A stretch of 64,000 nucleotides of DNA from Phytophthora hibernalis (GCA_012656075.1 JAAKBF010000199.1:56187-120186), one strand, 5' to 3'; counted from the stretch's first letter, positions 12,099 through 22,434 are shown. Translations and numbers: made by a program. Notes: generated by a model not told the origin, from the sequence alone.

Positions 12099-12329
12099 TC
12101 AACCGAGCCTCAATCGAAACTGAAACCAACGACGCACAGTAACGCTGGAAAACCCGCGCCATTCACGCAGTGTGAAATGGCCACCCCCGAGGTTGGTGGC
12201 GTACTGATCCGAAAACAGGAAGAGCCTCGCTAAGCTTATGTCCTTTTGTTCATCTATCCAGATCTCAAGGAACGAGGCGAAGTCGTTGTACCGATCCAAG
12301 AACTTCTCGCACTCTTCCGTTTCCACTTG
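12099..12329 (-). pseudogene. Acyltransferase paralogue, 3' fragment cut by the Polinton
   Basis: The minus-strand frame reads ECEKFLDRYNDFASFLEIWI, then LARLFLFSDQYATNLGGG. It lines up with ECSIGFDRFNQLPFFLTVWV and ARLMLFSDNYMSDGISG in the neighbouring gene (10342-11717), so it is a tandem paralogue. Its frame runs to exactly 12329, the end of the CACTTG target duplication, and resumes on the far side of the Polinton at 30554 in the same phase. This shows the element inserted into this coding sequence. The DG block is degenerate, suggesting the copy was already decaying. Confidence 0.65.
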
Positions 12330-12505
12330 AGTAGTAATACTTAGAACATTACGCCGGCAGTTTTTTCCTTACCGTAATTTACCACCTAGAACATTCCTGG
12401 AATCTTCTTTCGGGTCAGGTTCGCGCAACCTCTCGACCACCTGAGAGTGAAAGCAACGTCTTTTGGATCTTAGAGTAGTTTTAGAACCGCTCGACCGACA
12501 TTCAA
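12330..12505 (+). repeat. Left terminal inverted repeat of the Polinton
   Basis: Pairs with 30378-30553. The outer ~55 bases match the right arm with about three mismatches. The inner ~120 bases match at roughly three-quarters identity with small indels, and contain a shared block with CTCTCGACCACCTGAGAG at 12431-12448. Similarity fades at about 12500. Confidence 0.9.
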
Positions 12506-12691
12506 ACTATATTGATAAAACAATTGATAGTTTTTTATTATCTTCTCTTAGCCACCAATCAGGAATAAGAAATCAGTCAGCGCCGCCAAATATGCTTTAG
12601 ATCGCAAGCTTTGAGTTCTGCGATATGGTTAGATAGGAACTTGTCGAAGCGTAGTTGCCACACTGGATGGCTATGAGTTCACACTGGATAA

Positions 12692-13562
12692 CTATGAGTT
12701 CTCACGCTTGGCTAAGAACTTCTGTCGAGAGCGCTCAGCACGGTGCCATTCAGCATGAGCAGTCCATGAACTGCGCGATCGGAATCGCTTTCTGCATCCT
12801 CGCTCTGGGCAAGTAAAATCGACTTCATCTTCTGACGACGAACCCGAATCCTGGTTCAACACCATCTCCAGATCAGTGCTAACAAGAGTGAAACCAGGAA
12901 GAACGTCGCCACCGTCAAGATCTCTCCACGCAGTGTTGTCAGAGCATTGTACGTCTCCATTGTCGTCGAGATAGTACTCATACATCCGCTGAAAGTCTGG
13001 GCGTGGGTCGATCAGCCAACCCAACTGGACGCCGTGCTGGAAATATTCATTTCGCATCTTTCGATCAAGAGCGCTGCGTTGAGAGCCTCGACCAGAGAGC
13101 TTATCAATCTCAACAACAAAGGTGGGAACAAAGGGATCGCCACGATACGTCCACATCTGATCACGAGTCAAATTCCTGTCATCATCTCGCGGTGTGTATG
13201 CCACGTCGGGCATTCTCACGTTGGGCCCTCCGGGACGATGAACGCCCCTTGCGAGGTTGTCACTCTGCCTCCTTTTCCAGACCACGTCGCCCATTCATCA
13301 AAACTCTCGCGATCTTGGCGGCCACCTTCTCGTTGCCATATACGACCATTCGAAAGGGGATGAAGCGACCTTCGTCGATGAAGAACGCCGGCTGCTCGTC
13401 AAAAACGGGGTTCACCAGTGGACCGAGCTTCTTCACGTGATGATTCAACTGCTTCAGCTCCACTCCAGGATAGTCCTTGACGTAGCACAAAGTCGTCTTC
13501 GTTTCCAAGTCACGCACGAGTCGCGTAAGGACGTCTTCGTGAGGTTTTTGCTTGTCCGCCAT
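12692..13562 (-). pseudogene. Uma2-type PD-(D/E)XK nuclease fused to C2H2 zinc finger (Polinton cargo)
   Basis: The start at 13562 (MADKQKPHEDVLTRL) opens a frame that ends after about 95 residues. Homology then passes through a third frame (SGKGGRVTTSQGAFIVPEG, about 13285-13225) and finishes in the frame 13220-12692, so two compensating indels are present. The combined domain order matches Uma2/DUF820: PEG-N-VRMPDVAYTPR gives the first acidic residue, PTFVVEID the catalytic glutamate, ALDRKMRNEYFQHGVQLGWL the lysine and family signature, and GGDVLPGFTL the terminal strand. After an acidic linker comes a canonical C2H2 finger, C-x4-C-x12-H-x3-H, which suggests sequence-directed DNA cleavage. 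The gene reads towards the left terminus, sits apart from the viral genes, and is richer in GC, all consistent with captured host or bacterial-origin cargo. Function in the element is unknown. Confidence 0.7.
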
Positions 13563-13918
13563 CGCTGCTCTTTCTCACTGGTTGCTTTTCGACCGAGTTG
13601 CTTTCCGACCGAGAAATTACACGATGTGGTCCACACTTTTAAGGTCGGACTTTCGGGTGATTTTCAAGTTTGGAGGAGGCTGACAAAAATGTGGGCCAAG
13701 GCCTCATTGCAGAGAGCAAGCGACAAGCTTAATGCGGCAAAGGATGCCGGAGTTGTTTGAAAAGCGTGGCATACTGTTCGCCGTAAGACCGCAGGGGTGC
13801 AAGCGATATGTAGATTAGTAATACGCTTCGAAGTAGGCATCAAAAGGAATGAATGCGGAGCTTTGCCTTCTATTACAATATTTTATTCCTGATAATATAA
13901 AGTTAGTAATATACAAAG
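13563..13918. other. Intergenic region between cargo nuclease and replication genes
   Basis: Composition changes within this interval from mixed to AT-rich. The last 60 bases (GATAATATAAAG, TAATATACAAAG) form an AT-rich presumed promoter for the gene at 13919. No gene is seen. Confidence 0.4.
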
Positions 13919-14134
13919 ATGACGTACTCACCTGAACAATACGAACTTAACAAAGAGCGAATCAAAGCCGCTCAAAAGCGGTACTATCTAAAAACAAGGG
14001 AAACGCGACTGGCTAAGCAGCGAGAATATGTTGAGAAGAATCGCGAAGAAATTCGTGCCCGTAAGAAGAAGAATTACTTAAGTAAATCAGAACTTAGCCA
14101 AAGCGAACTTAACCAAAGCGAACTTACAAATTAA
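13919..14134 (+). CDS. Small basic lysine/arginine-rich protein
   Basis: A 71-residue protein starting MTYSPEQYELNKERIKAAQK. It is dominated by short charged helices of the form YLKTRETRLAKQREYVEKNR EEIRARKK. Such 'KxYYxKNREK' repeats are common at the start of HNH-type or DNA-binding proteins of giant viruses and phages, but no zinc or catalytic motif follows here. The C-terminus carries a direct repeat, SELSQSELNQSEL. It is the first gene of the rightward cluster. The role is unknown; a nucleic-acid-binding function is inferred only from its charge. Confidence 0.55.
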   Translation: MTYSPEQYELNKERIKAAQKRYYLKTRETRLAKQREYVEKNREEIRARKKKNYLSKSELSQSELNQSELTN

Positions 14135-14221
14135 TTTTTTTCTCAGATATAAAGTCAGCCCCAATATAACGTCGATCCTGATACAAGGTCCGATAATTAT
14201 AAGGTCGATTCTCACCAGATT

Positions 14222-14228
14222 TATATAG
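14222..14228 (+). promoter_or_regulatory. TATATAG motif
   Basis: TTTATATAGACGAAG, 20 bases before the ATG at 14248. One of a set of similar boxes upstream of Polinton genes. Confidence 0.5.
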
Positions 14229-14247
14229 ACGAAGATATGTAGGCAAT

Positions 14248-14451
14248 ATGTTTGCATACGAACTCGCAGGATTAAAGAGATTAAATATCCAAGCTGTCAA
14301 ATGGGGTAGCAGCTACCGGGTTAAGGTTCGAGGTAGAACTGGTAAGATGGTATATGTTAGCAACATTTCACGTTCAGTCAACAAGAAATTGGTGGCTAAG
14401 CAGTACAATGTTTCAGTTGAAACCCTTGAGAAGCATATGTCGCCTGACTAA
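14248..14451 (+). CDS. Small unknown protein
   Basis: A 67-residue protein starting MFAYELAGLKRLNIQAVKWG. The predicted pattern is a few beta strands (YRVKVRGRTGKMVYVS) and a C-terminal helix with VAKQYNVSVETLEKHM, which resembles a minimal helix-turn-helix. A TATATAG lies 20 bases upstream of the ATG, supporting expression. I do not recognise the family. Confidence 0.55.
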   Translation: MFAYELAGLKRLNIQAVKWGSSYRVKVRGRTGKMVYVSNISRSVNKKLVAKQYNVSVETLEKHMSPD

Positions 14452-14489
14452 AGACTGATCCTAAGTACCGTTTTTACACTGGTAATCAC

Positions 14490-17400
14490 ATGGAATCACA
14501 CCTATATGAGGGTATCGAGGCTACTGATTTCTACGATAAGCTCGAGAACGTTCTTTCGACTCAGACAAGTGCTTTTAAGGTAAATATTGCTCTCGGCTAC
14601 AAACTTGTTAGCAAGACTGATCCTGATGACACTCGCTTCTTCTACCCGAATCTCGCTAACACTTATGTATTCAATAAGCCTGTCGCAATCAATAGCAAGG
14701 CGGATATTCGAAAGAAGGTGATTTCGGAAATTCGGTCTATGGAGTTGGCTGACAAGCTGAACTATCCCAGCTCCGGATATAAGCTGAAGGCGATCACTGC
14801 ATTCAAGATTTTCGTCTACCATCGCGACCATGCTCTTGGGGATAGCGACGCTGTTATTCCTAAGTTTATCCGCGAAAACAAGCATGTAATCAACTTCCCT
14901 AAGACCAACAACAAGTGCGTCTTCCACTGCACCGCTTGGCACACCTTCCAGAGCGCCAAGAAGGATCCTCGCAGAATCCAGGCTCAGGTGAAGGATGCAT
15001 TCAAGCGCTACTGTTCTTTTAAGGGAATTAAGTATACGTTGAGTCTATTTAGGAGCTTCAAGTCTATTGACCTACTACAGCTCGATGAGGTTGAGGACTG
15101 CTTCCAACTCTGTATTAACGTATATACCATGGATGTAGCTACTGGAAATGTTGAATGCATTCGTAGGTCGGACAAGGGGTATGAAGCTATGGATATTCTA
15201 TCACACGAGAATCACACTCTCTACATCAAGAGCATCGATATGCTTCAGTCTAAGTATCAGTGTCCCAAGTGTGAAATGATTTTCGTGAGCGATGAAAGAC
15301 TTAAAAATCACAAGAAAAATCAGTGCGAGCTTGTGAATATTGAGAGCTTCCCGCTGAGCCAACTATCGACAAGCCAGCTCCTAACGCGATTCGATCACTG
15401 CTTACAAAGTACTCCATTAAGGATGCTAACCAGTACATCGACCACTTCATTGTTTATGACTTTGAGGCAATCCTTAAGCCTACCGCGACTCAACACGGGG
15501 AAAGTACTGTCTTCACGAACGAACACATTCCGGTGTCTGTATCCGTAGCTGATAGCTTAACCGAGGAGGTGCGCTGTTTTGTAAATGACGATCCGAAGAT
15601 GCTGCTGATGGATATGTTCAAATACATCGGTGATGTATCGCTAAAGATCCAACAGTACAATGTCGATAAGTATAAGTCGCTTCTGCAAAAAATCATCAAT
15701 GCCCACGGTCTAACAGGTATGGAAGTTCCAGGCATCAATCTTGGTAAGAAGTACAAGATGTCTGATGTGGAGAGTTGGATTAAGGAAGGGAAGTATGATA
15801 GCTTCTTCCACTTTCATGGCAGCCTTGGCTTTGGTAAGCAGAGGTCCGACTACGGGCGACTTAAACAGCAGATTGATCAGGTACCAGTATTCGGCTTCAA
15901 TTCGGGTCGATACGTTATCAACTTGATTAAGAGCGACTTATTCGCCATCATTGGTACTGACAACATCAAATCTGTCATCAAGAACCCCAGCTACATGTGA
16001 ATTGCTAGAAAATGCACGATATTAGCAACTATGTACCGGCTGGTACCAGCTACGATAAGTATCTTACGCCATATCTCGGTGGCTGCAAATGTGATGACAA
16101 AATTAGATGTGTCTGTGGTCTTGGCAAGGGTCTTTTCCCGTATGAGTACATCACCGCGTTCAATGTACTCAACCAGACTACTATTCCGCCAAAGTCAGCT
16201 TTTGACAGCAAGCTCCGTGGAACAAGCATCAGCGATGATGAATACGAGCGAGTGAAGTTCGTGTGGGGGTACTATGAGATGAAATCCATCAAGGACCTAC
16301 TGGTCTGGTACAACAATCTCGATGTAGTCCCATTCATCAAGGCTATTAAAGCCCAGCGCGAGCTATTCATGCGTTTCGATCTGGATATGTTCGCTGATGG
16401 AGTGTCTCTACCTGGACTTAGTGAAAAGGTTATGTATCAGACCTGCTTTAACAATCTCCAATATCCGGATAAGACACCTGCTAACGCATTCCAATTTCCT
16501 CCCCAGCGTATGGGTGGCTACAAGAGTCAGGATGCTAAGGCAAAGCGGGAATTTGGTATGACACTTGATCACTTGGATACACTGCTGCAAAAGCAAAAGT
16601 ATCTGTGCGGTTTATGCTACTGTCAGCTGACCGTCGATACCGCTTCAGCAGACCGTATCAACAATAAGCTTGGACACATCGATGGCAACATATTGGTTAG
16701 CTGTATCAAGTGCAACACCGCTCGTAAGGACATGTCGCTCAAGAGATTCCGCTGTAAGAAGTTGCTTGAGTTCAACTCGTACAGATTGGTGTATAGCATT
16801 GATAAGGAGGAAAGGACATCTACGCTAAGATGAAAGCCAACATTGCAGGAGGCCCATCTATTATCTTCAATCGCTACGCTAAGCGCAATGAGACGAAGAT
16901 TCGCAGAGGTAAGCTGTGTAAGAAAATTATCGGATACGATGCTAACGCTCTATACCTATGGGCACTTGGTAATGATATGCCATGCGGACGATTGACTACT
17001 GTCGAGGCTTATGACGGCATTGTCGAGGACATCGTTGCTGACAAGATTTTCGGCTTCCTCGAGTGTGATATTCGCACACCAGAGCACTTCAAAGACTATT
17101 TCTCAGAGATGACCCCCATCTTCAAAAACACGCTAATCGATTGTGCTGATGAGAGTGTCATTGGTCATCACATGTACAAGTACAACGAGGCACGTAAGCA
17201 AAGCCGAGCAAAACCAGCTCGTAAGCTGATAGGTAGCTACTTTGGTGAAAACATTATCATATACGCACCTTTGCTCAAGTGGTATCTCTCTTATGGTTTG
17301 GAGATCACCAAGACTTACAGCTTCATCAAAGCGAACTCCCACAAGGCTTTTGCTCCATTTATGGAGGCTGTATCAAACGCCCGGCGAGAGGGTGCTGTTG

Positions 17401-18221
17401 ATAAGTCGAAGGCGATGATTGCTGAGATGATGAAACTTGTAGGCAACAGTGCTTTCGGTCGATCTGGAATGGATATGAGTAAGCACAAAGAGGTCAAGTA
17501 TGAGTCGAACGACAAAGCTATTAAGAGCAAGATCGAACCCTTTACGTTCCACGGGTTGGAGGAGCTTAATGATTCTTGTGAGATTACGATGAAAAAGCGT
17601 CGTCTCAACAACAAGAACCCGATCCATTTATCGATTGCTATCTATCAGCTCGCTAAGCTACGCATGCTTCAGTTTTACTATGACTGCATCGACTTTTACT
17701 TTGATCGTTCAGACTTTCAATATCAGGAGATGGACACGGACAGTGGCTATATTGCGTTCAGCTGCGAGAACCCGTTCAAAGAATGCATCAAGCCTGAACT
17801 ACGTGATCACTTCGATGAGTATAAGTATGAGTGGTTCCCGCGAGACTACAATGCTGAGGTAGCCAAGTTCGATCGCCGCACGCCTGGACTATTCAAGGAA
17901 GAGTGGCGAGGTGATGCAATGGTCTCATTATCCTCTAAGAACTACATCTGCTATCTACCGGACGAGGAGCACAAGGTCAAAGTCAGTGCTAAGGGTGTAC
18001 AGCAGGGGCGTGGTCGCAATGTTGATGTACTTAACCCAAACGGTTTTGAGACAGTTATACGGAACCGTATCACATTTCGGGGTACTAACAAGGGTTTCAA
18101 ACTATCGAAAGAAACCAAATCGATCATTATCTATACTCAAACCAAAACAGCGCTCAATTACTACTATGATAAGCGCCAGGTAATGTCGGATGGTATTTCA
18201 ACGATTCCGCTGAATGTCTAA
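14490..18221 (+). pseudogene. polB: Protein-primed family B DNA polymerase, frameshifted
   Basis: Four consecutive frames cover one polymerase of about 1,230 residues: 14490-15350, 15350-16000, 16012-16833 and 16830-18221. The N-terminal region ends in a C2H2 zinc finger (YQCPKCEMIFVSDERLKNHK). Exonuclease motifs follow: IVYDFEAI (Exo I), FGFNSGRYVINLIKSDL (Exo II) and a Tyr-containing GTSYDKYL segment (Exo III region). An HNH-like zinc module lies at about 16590-16760. The palm carries GYDANALYLWAL (motif A), MKLVGNSAFGRSG (motif B) and MDTDSGYIAF (motif C). The C-terminal KVKVSAKGVQQG and GTNKGFKLS blocks are typical of Polintons. The breaks near 15350, 16000 and 16815 are single-base events plus one TGA, leaving all catalytic motifs otherwise intact. 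It would replicate the linear element using a terminal protein primer. Confidence 0.9.
16585..16765 (+). other. HNH-like zinc module inside the polymerase
   Basis: Residues KYLCGLCYCQL, then SADRINNKLGHIDGNILVSC and IKCNTARK, form a C-x2-C ... DRxxN ... GH ... N ... C-x2-CN pattern. This is the layout of HNH/endonuclease VII-type folds, in the variant where 'DR' replaces the usual 'DH'. It lies in frame between the exonuclease part and the palm (before GGPSIIFNRYAK). It may be a structural zinc element, a relic homing endonuclease or an active nuclease; without the canonical histidine, activity is uncertain. Confidence 0.6.
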
Positions 18222-18256
18222 GGGTATATATCGAGCTGGTGCTTATTTTTCTTCTA

Positions 18257-18263
18257 AATATAG
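18257..18263 (+). promoter_or_regulatory. AATATAG motif before integrase
   Basis: TAAATATAGGATC directly precedes the integrase ATG at 18268. Spacing is shorter than for most other boxes. Confidence 0.4.
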
Positions 18264-18267
18264 GATC

Positions 18268-19343
18268 ATGTCTTCTCAAGATCTACTAAAAAAACTCTAC
18301 TATGATCCCAAAACCGGTTTTATCGGCACTCAAGCTCTGTATCAGAAGGCAAAGGAGTTAGACCCTAAGATTACTATCAAAATCGTAAAGGACTGGTATG
18401 CTAACCAGCCCGATATTCAGCGATTTCAGGATCAGAAGATGCGATTTGATGGCTTCAAAATAGCTTCATACAACCCCAATTCGTGGCAAATGGATCTTGC
18501 GTTTTGGGAGAAACGACCAATTTTGACTGCTATCAACATCAACTCAAGGTTGGGATACGCAAAGCTCTTATCAAACAAGACGGCAGCAACTGTGTTAGCA
18601 GTGCTTAAAGCATTTGTTCACCTTCACACAGTTGATATCCTGACAAGCGATAATGGAAGCGAGTTCATGAACTCACAGGCTCAAGAATTCTTCCAAAGTA
18701 AGAACATTGAGCACTACAACAATGAGCCTGGTGATCACGGAACCATGGGCAAAATCGAACGATTCAACAGGACTTTGAAGCAGAGACTAACTAAAATGCC
18801 TCCCAAGAGGATTACGCAAAAGCTTATCAGCGATGTTATTGAAAACTATAATAGCACCTTTCATCGCTCGATTAAAATGACCCCAAACGAGGCCAAAGGT
18901 AAAGTCATCGGGTCAGAGCTGGAACACAATCAAGGTGAAGCAGAGAGAGTTGAGAATGAGTTCGAAGTCGGAGCAAATGTGCTATATCGACTTAAGAAGC
19001 AGACATTTGATAAAGAAGCTGCTCGATGGAGCAAAGCTGTATATACAATCGTTGGAATTGATGGATACCGAGTCCAAATCCGCTCAAAAATGGTCATACC
19101 CTCTACAAGGCACCAAATGATTTTAAAACGGTTAAATCAGAGACTACGGATGCTACTATTAATCGAGGCGATATTCTTGAGGCGGAGAAGATCTTGGATC
19201 ACAAAAAGATACGCTCTGGAAAGTACAAATATCTGGTGAGATGGCTGGGTAATGAACCTGACTCCTGGGAGCCACGAGATAATCTGCGGCTGGTTAATAA
19301 AAATAGGAGATCAACTCTTGAAAAGGATTACTGGAAGAGCTGA
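18268..19343 (+). pseudogene. int: Polinton DDE integrase with chromodomain
   Basis: I start at the ATG at 18268 (MSSQDLLKKLYYDPKTGF) because family members begin this way and AATATAG lies 5 bases upstream; the longer frame from 18214 would overlap the polymerase. An N-terminal helical region (LYQKAKELDPKITIKIVKDW) is followed by the rve core: WQMDLAFW (first Asp), ILTSDNGSEF (second Asp) and GKIERFNRTLKQRL (Glu). An SH3-like segment (FEVGANVLYRLKKQTF) comes next. A frameshift in an A5 run near 19090 then diverts the frame, but the other frame continues into a chromodomain, ILEAEKILDHKK and YLVRWLGNEPDSWEPRDN, ending TGA at 19341-19343. It integrates the element and makes the 6-bp duplication; the chromodomain probably steers it to methylated histone H3. 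Confidence 0.9.
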
Positions 19344-19439
19344 TCGCTCGCTGGTCTGCGACCCCACGCCAAAAAATGAGTCATAGTTAGCTTGTAAATA
19401 ATTTTGATAGAGACATCCTCTGTAAGCTTTTGACTCAAG

Positions 19440-19446
19440 TATATAG
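19440..19446 (+). promoter_or_regulatory. TATATAG motif
   Basis: AAGTATATAGTTTGATC, 60 bases before the ATG at 19506. Confidence 0.4.
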
Positions 19447-19505
19447 TTTGATCTATTTTTGCGAAAAGTTTTGAATTATCTGACTTGATATTTAGTTATA
19501 ATATA

Positions 19506-19796
19506 ATGTGCCCCAGTTGTTTAGAAAAGGACCGTGAGCTTGCTAAGCTTCAGCGGAAGCTATGGATTATCCAGGAAGTAAGCCGAATCAAGAACGAACT
19601 AATGAACCTTGATGCATCAGCCAATTTTCGAAAAACGGTAGTAAATCATAAGTATCGCCAAGAGTTGGAAGCAATATTTGGCGTTCCATTTCACTGCATC
19701 AAGGATCGTTATCTAAACGTTCTAAATGAGCGAAATCATATTTGTCATTCGTACTCTAAGTTTCGACACGACTCAATTATGCCAAGCTATTGGTAA
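19506..19796 (+). CDS. Unknown protein with N-terminal CPSC motif
   Basis: About 96 residues from MCPSCLEKDRELAKLQRKLW. The CPSC pair could be half of a zinc site, but no second pair is visible, so two molecules might share a metal. A coiled helix (ELAKLQRKLWIIQEVSRIKN) follows and then a mixed region (AIFGVPFHCIKDRYLNVL). The ATG at 19506 is preferred to the upstream one because it sits behind a TATA-rich leader. TATATAG occurs at 19440-19446. No family recognised. Confidence 0.5.
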   Translation: MCPSCLEKDRELAKLQRKLWIIQEVSRIKNELMNLDASANFRKTVVNHKYRQELEAIFGVPFHCIKDRYLNVLNERNHICHSYSKFRHDSIMPSYW

Positions 19797-19832
19797 GAGA
19801 ATTTAAGACTACTCATTTTTTATGATTCGTTT

Positions 19833-19840
19833 GATATAGA
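19833..19840 (+). promoter_or_regulatory. GATATAGA motif
   Basis: TTGATATAGACATA just before the ATG at 19845. Confidence 0.35.
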
Positions 19841-19844
19841 CATA

Positions 19845-20072
19845 ATGTTTCCAAATTTCACATCCCTCGCTCAGAGAGAGCAAAAACGACAGGAGCTTCT
19901 TGAAAGAGCTCAACGTCGTGTTCGTCAAGCTAATGCTAAGCATGATATGTATGAAGACGCATCGTGGGCAAGCGACGTAGGTAAAACTATTAGCATAACT
20001 TCCACATCTTCCACATCAGATCAGACAGATTCCTCCAGCGGATCATCTGATCCCTTAAAAAACGGTGAGTGA
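19845..20072 (+). CDS. Small unknown protein, acidic serine-rich tail
   Basis: 75 residues: a strongly charged N-terminal helix (REQKRQELLERAQRRVRQAN) and then a low-complexity Ser/Thr/Asp tail (STSSTSDQTDSSSGSS). The stop overlaps the start of the next gene by 8 bases, which suggests they are transcribed together. GATATAG lies only a few bases before the ATG. Function unknown. Confidence 0.5.
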   Translation: MFPNFTSLAQREQKRQELLERAQRRVRQANAKHDMYEDASWASDVGKTISITSTSSTSDQTDSSSGSSDPLKNGE

Positions 20073-22428
20073 TGAATCCTCCCAAACAAACCTTGAGGTA
20101 TCAACCGACCCCGAAGTAAATGCTCGCCCCATTATGGTAGATGCTGGAGTCAATGCACACCCTGATACAGCTGAAATAGGATTTCAAACACAACCTGATA
20201 CAACTGACCAAAATATTCAAGCTCGACCAACGACATCAGATGTCGGGGTTGGTGAGGATAAGGCAACAGTCGATGATACAGATGATACTTTCCTTAGTGA
20301 TGATGGCAACGATGAGATTGATGAACAGAAGCGATCAAAACAAGCAGTTGCAGAAATATTTGAGGTTTATCCGATTCTTGCAGAATTGGGTATTCATCCC
20401 ATCGCTTCTAATGGACGCCAGCTAACGAAGTATTATATTGGAAATGGAGCAAAGACATACAGTATTAGATTAAACAACCTTGTTTTAGTTCCTAGCATCA
20501 ATTGGTCAGAGACATACGACCATATCGGTGTGGTACTAACTAATGACGCTCGATTTCTCAATTACATCAATGAGAAACGAGAACGTAATGAAATGGGTAA
20601 AGAAGATAAAAATGCACCGCATCAGGTATGGGAGAGGCTGATTGGTAATAAGCGTAGCCTATCAAACACACCGAATGACTATAAACAAAGCAAACAACGA
20701 CGTGAATACAGTTTTCTCTTTGATAATTCAACTTCCACAACTTCCGATCAGTCCGATAGTAAATTCAAAATGTACTTGATCATTGCTAAAAATAAGGATC
20801 TACTTGAATCCAATGGTTTAATGAAAAGATTGTTCCTATCCTTAAAGGAACAAACAAATCAACCCCTTTTGATGCTAATGGATATGTATGGATTAAGGGG
20901 AGTACTATTGGTGTTTTCGGTAAGGAAAGTAATCAAATTAAGCCGGCTATAACTAATAGGGTTAATTGGCAACTTACGCTGCTATCATTCGTTAATATGG
21001 TCAGATCGAAAGGTCTTGACTTAGAGATGATTGGTGATGAGGACAAAGAAATTGATGCGAATGATTTCACAGAAGGCGTAGGTGAGGCACGTCATGGTAT
21101 AATGACTGGAGTTGATGAAGATATGAATAAAAATCTATCCAATGCCGACAATGATGCTAAAACAATCTTAGCTGATTACTACACGCAACTTCATTCCAAG
21201 GATATTAAAATCTCGTTCAGACTCAAACCAATCGTTGAGGATAAGGGCAATGTTAAAACGCATCCTCAATACTACTTTGGTGAGCCATCTGAAACCAGAT
21301 CATTGAATATTAGAAATGGGAAACACAAGCAAGTATCTGGAGAAGCGTGGAAGGGATTGATGAAGAATATCAGATGGATGGATACATTCCTATCCCTGCT
21401 CGATGAATTTGAGGATTTGGATAAATATCTTAAGGAAGTAGAGTATCCATTCCCATCAAATGATGACGAAGCAGCAAAATTGGTTGAGAGCAAGAAACTT
21501 GATCAGCAAAGGCTCAAAAATCTTGATGATAATCTTAAAATCTTGAATGAAGCAATCCTGAATACGGCTCATGATATCCGACGACAAGGTATCGAACCCT
21601 ATACTCAGGTTGATAGTGAAGACCAACTACAGAAGCTTCATGACGATCCTGAACGCGCTTACCAATCGTACGGAGAGGGGCAAAAGCGTTATGAAGAGGC
21701 TAAGAATACAGTCAAAGGAAATAACTCAAAATCAGCTCGATCGGCACAAAGGCAGCGGCATCACCTATGAAGGCTACAAAAGCTGTATTTAACGCAAAGC
21801 TAAAAATATAGCATTGCGACTCAAGAGCAAATCAATGTAGATGACTTTGTTGATCGCCAAGATGATAAAGTTAGCGGAAGCGGGTTGAAGGGTCGTGGTT
21901 TGAGAGAAGCTGGTGTGGCTCCACTGGAAGGTGTTGTCAGGCGTGGAAGAACCTACAATCTCAATGAGATTCAGGGCTTAGCTACGCCAAGTGCCTACGT
22001 ATATCGCCAGCTTGGTAGCAAGTATATTCGTATTCCTGACCTCGATGCTAAGACACTTGTGATTGTGCAACCGAATCGTCGAAAGTGCGGACCGAAGTGT
22101 CAGATCAGTGATAGTCTTCAAGGCATGATCAGAACTCTTGTGTATAAGCAGAATATTGATCAGCCAACGTATGATAAGCTCAGCGTCGACGAAAAAAATG
22201 TTCAAGGAGATCCTTGCAATCACCCATCTCCAGTACAATTTCCACGATAAGCTCCCGGATCCATTGGAAACCCTTCGTGCTGAGTATGACAAGCTCAAAG
22301 GGGTGATTGAGTTAGGAAATGATAATCTAAGCATTATTAAGCAGCTCAAGTCTCTCACGGTGAATATGTACAGCAATCGATTGATTGACGATAAGGAATT
22401 CAAGCAAATTATCACTCGACTACTATAA
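20065..22428 (+). pseudogene. Large Polinton-associated protein, frameshifted
   Basis: Several frames join into one protein of roughly 785 residues, with breaks near 20820, 21742, 21806 and 22195, mostly at A-runs. The N-terminus holds four degenerate repeats of the type VNARPxxxDAGVNAxPDTxE, then an acidic stretch. The middle (20400-21760) is an unrecognised globular region with a glutamate-rich helical end. The C-terminal part has RIPDLDAKTLVIVQPNRRKC followed by GPKCQISDSLQGM and the tail LRAEYDKLKGVIELGNDNLS. I believe such tails recur in proteins of Polintons and related virus-like elements next to capsid genes, but their role has not been fixed. A structural or DNA-terminal-protein role is possible; both are inference. 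Confidence 0.6.
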
Positions 22429-22434
22429 ACACCA

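Noticed and set aside
18214..18267. Integrase start at 18214
   Set aside because: It overlaps the polymerase end; the ATG at 18268 follows an AATATAG box and gives the family-typical N-terminus.
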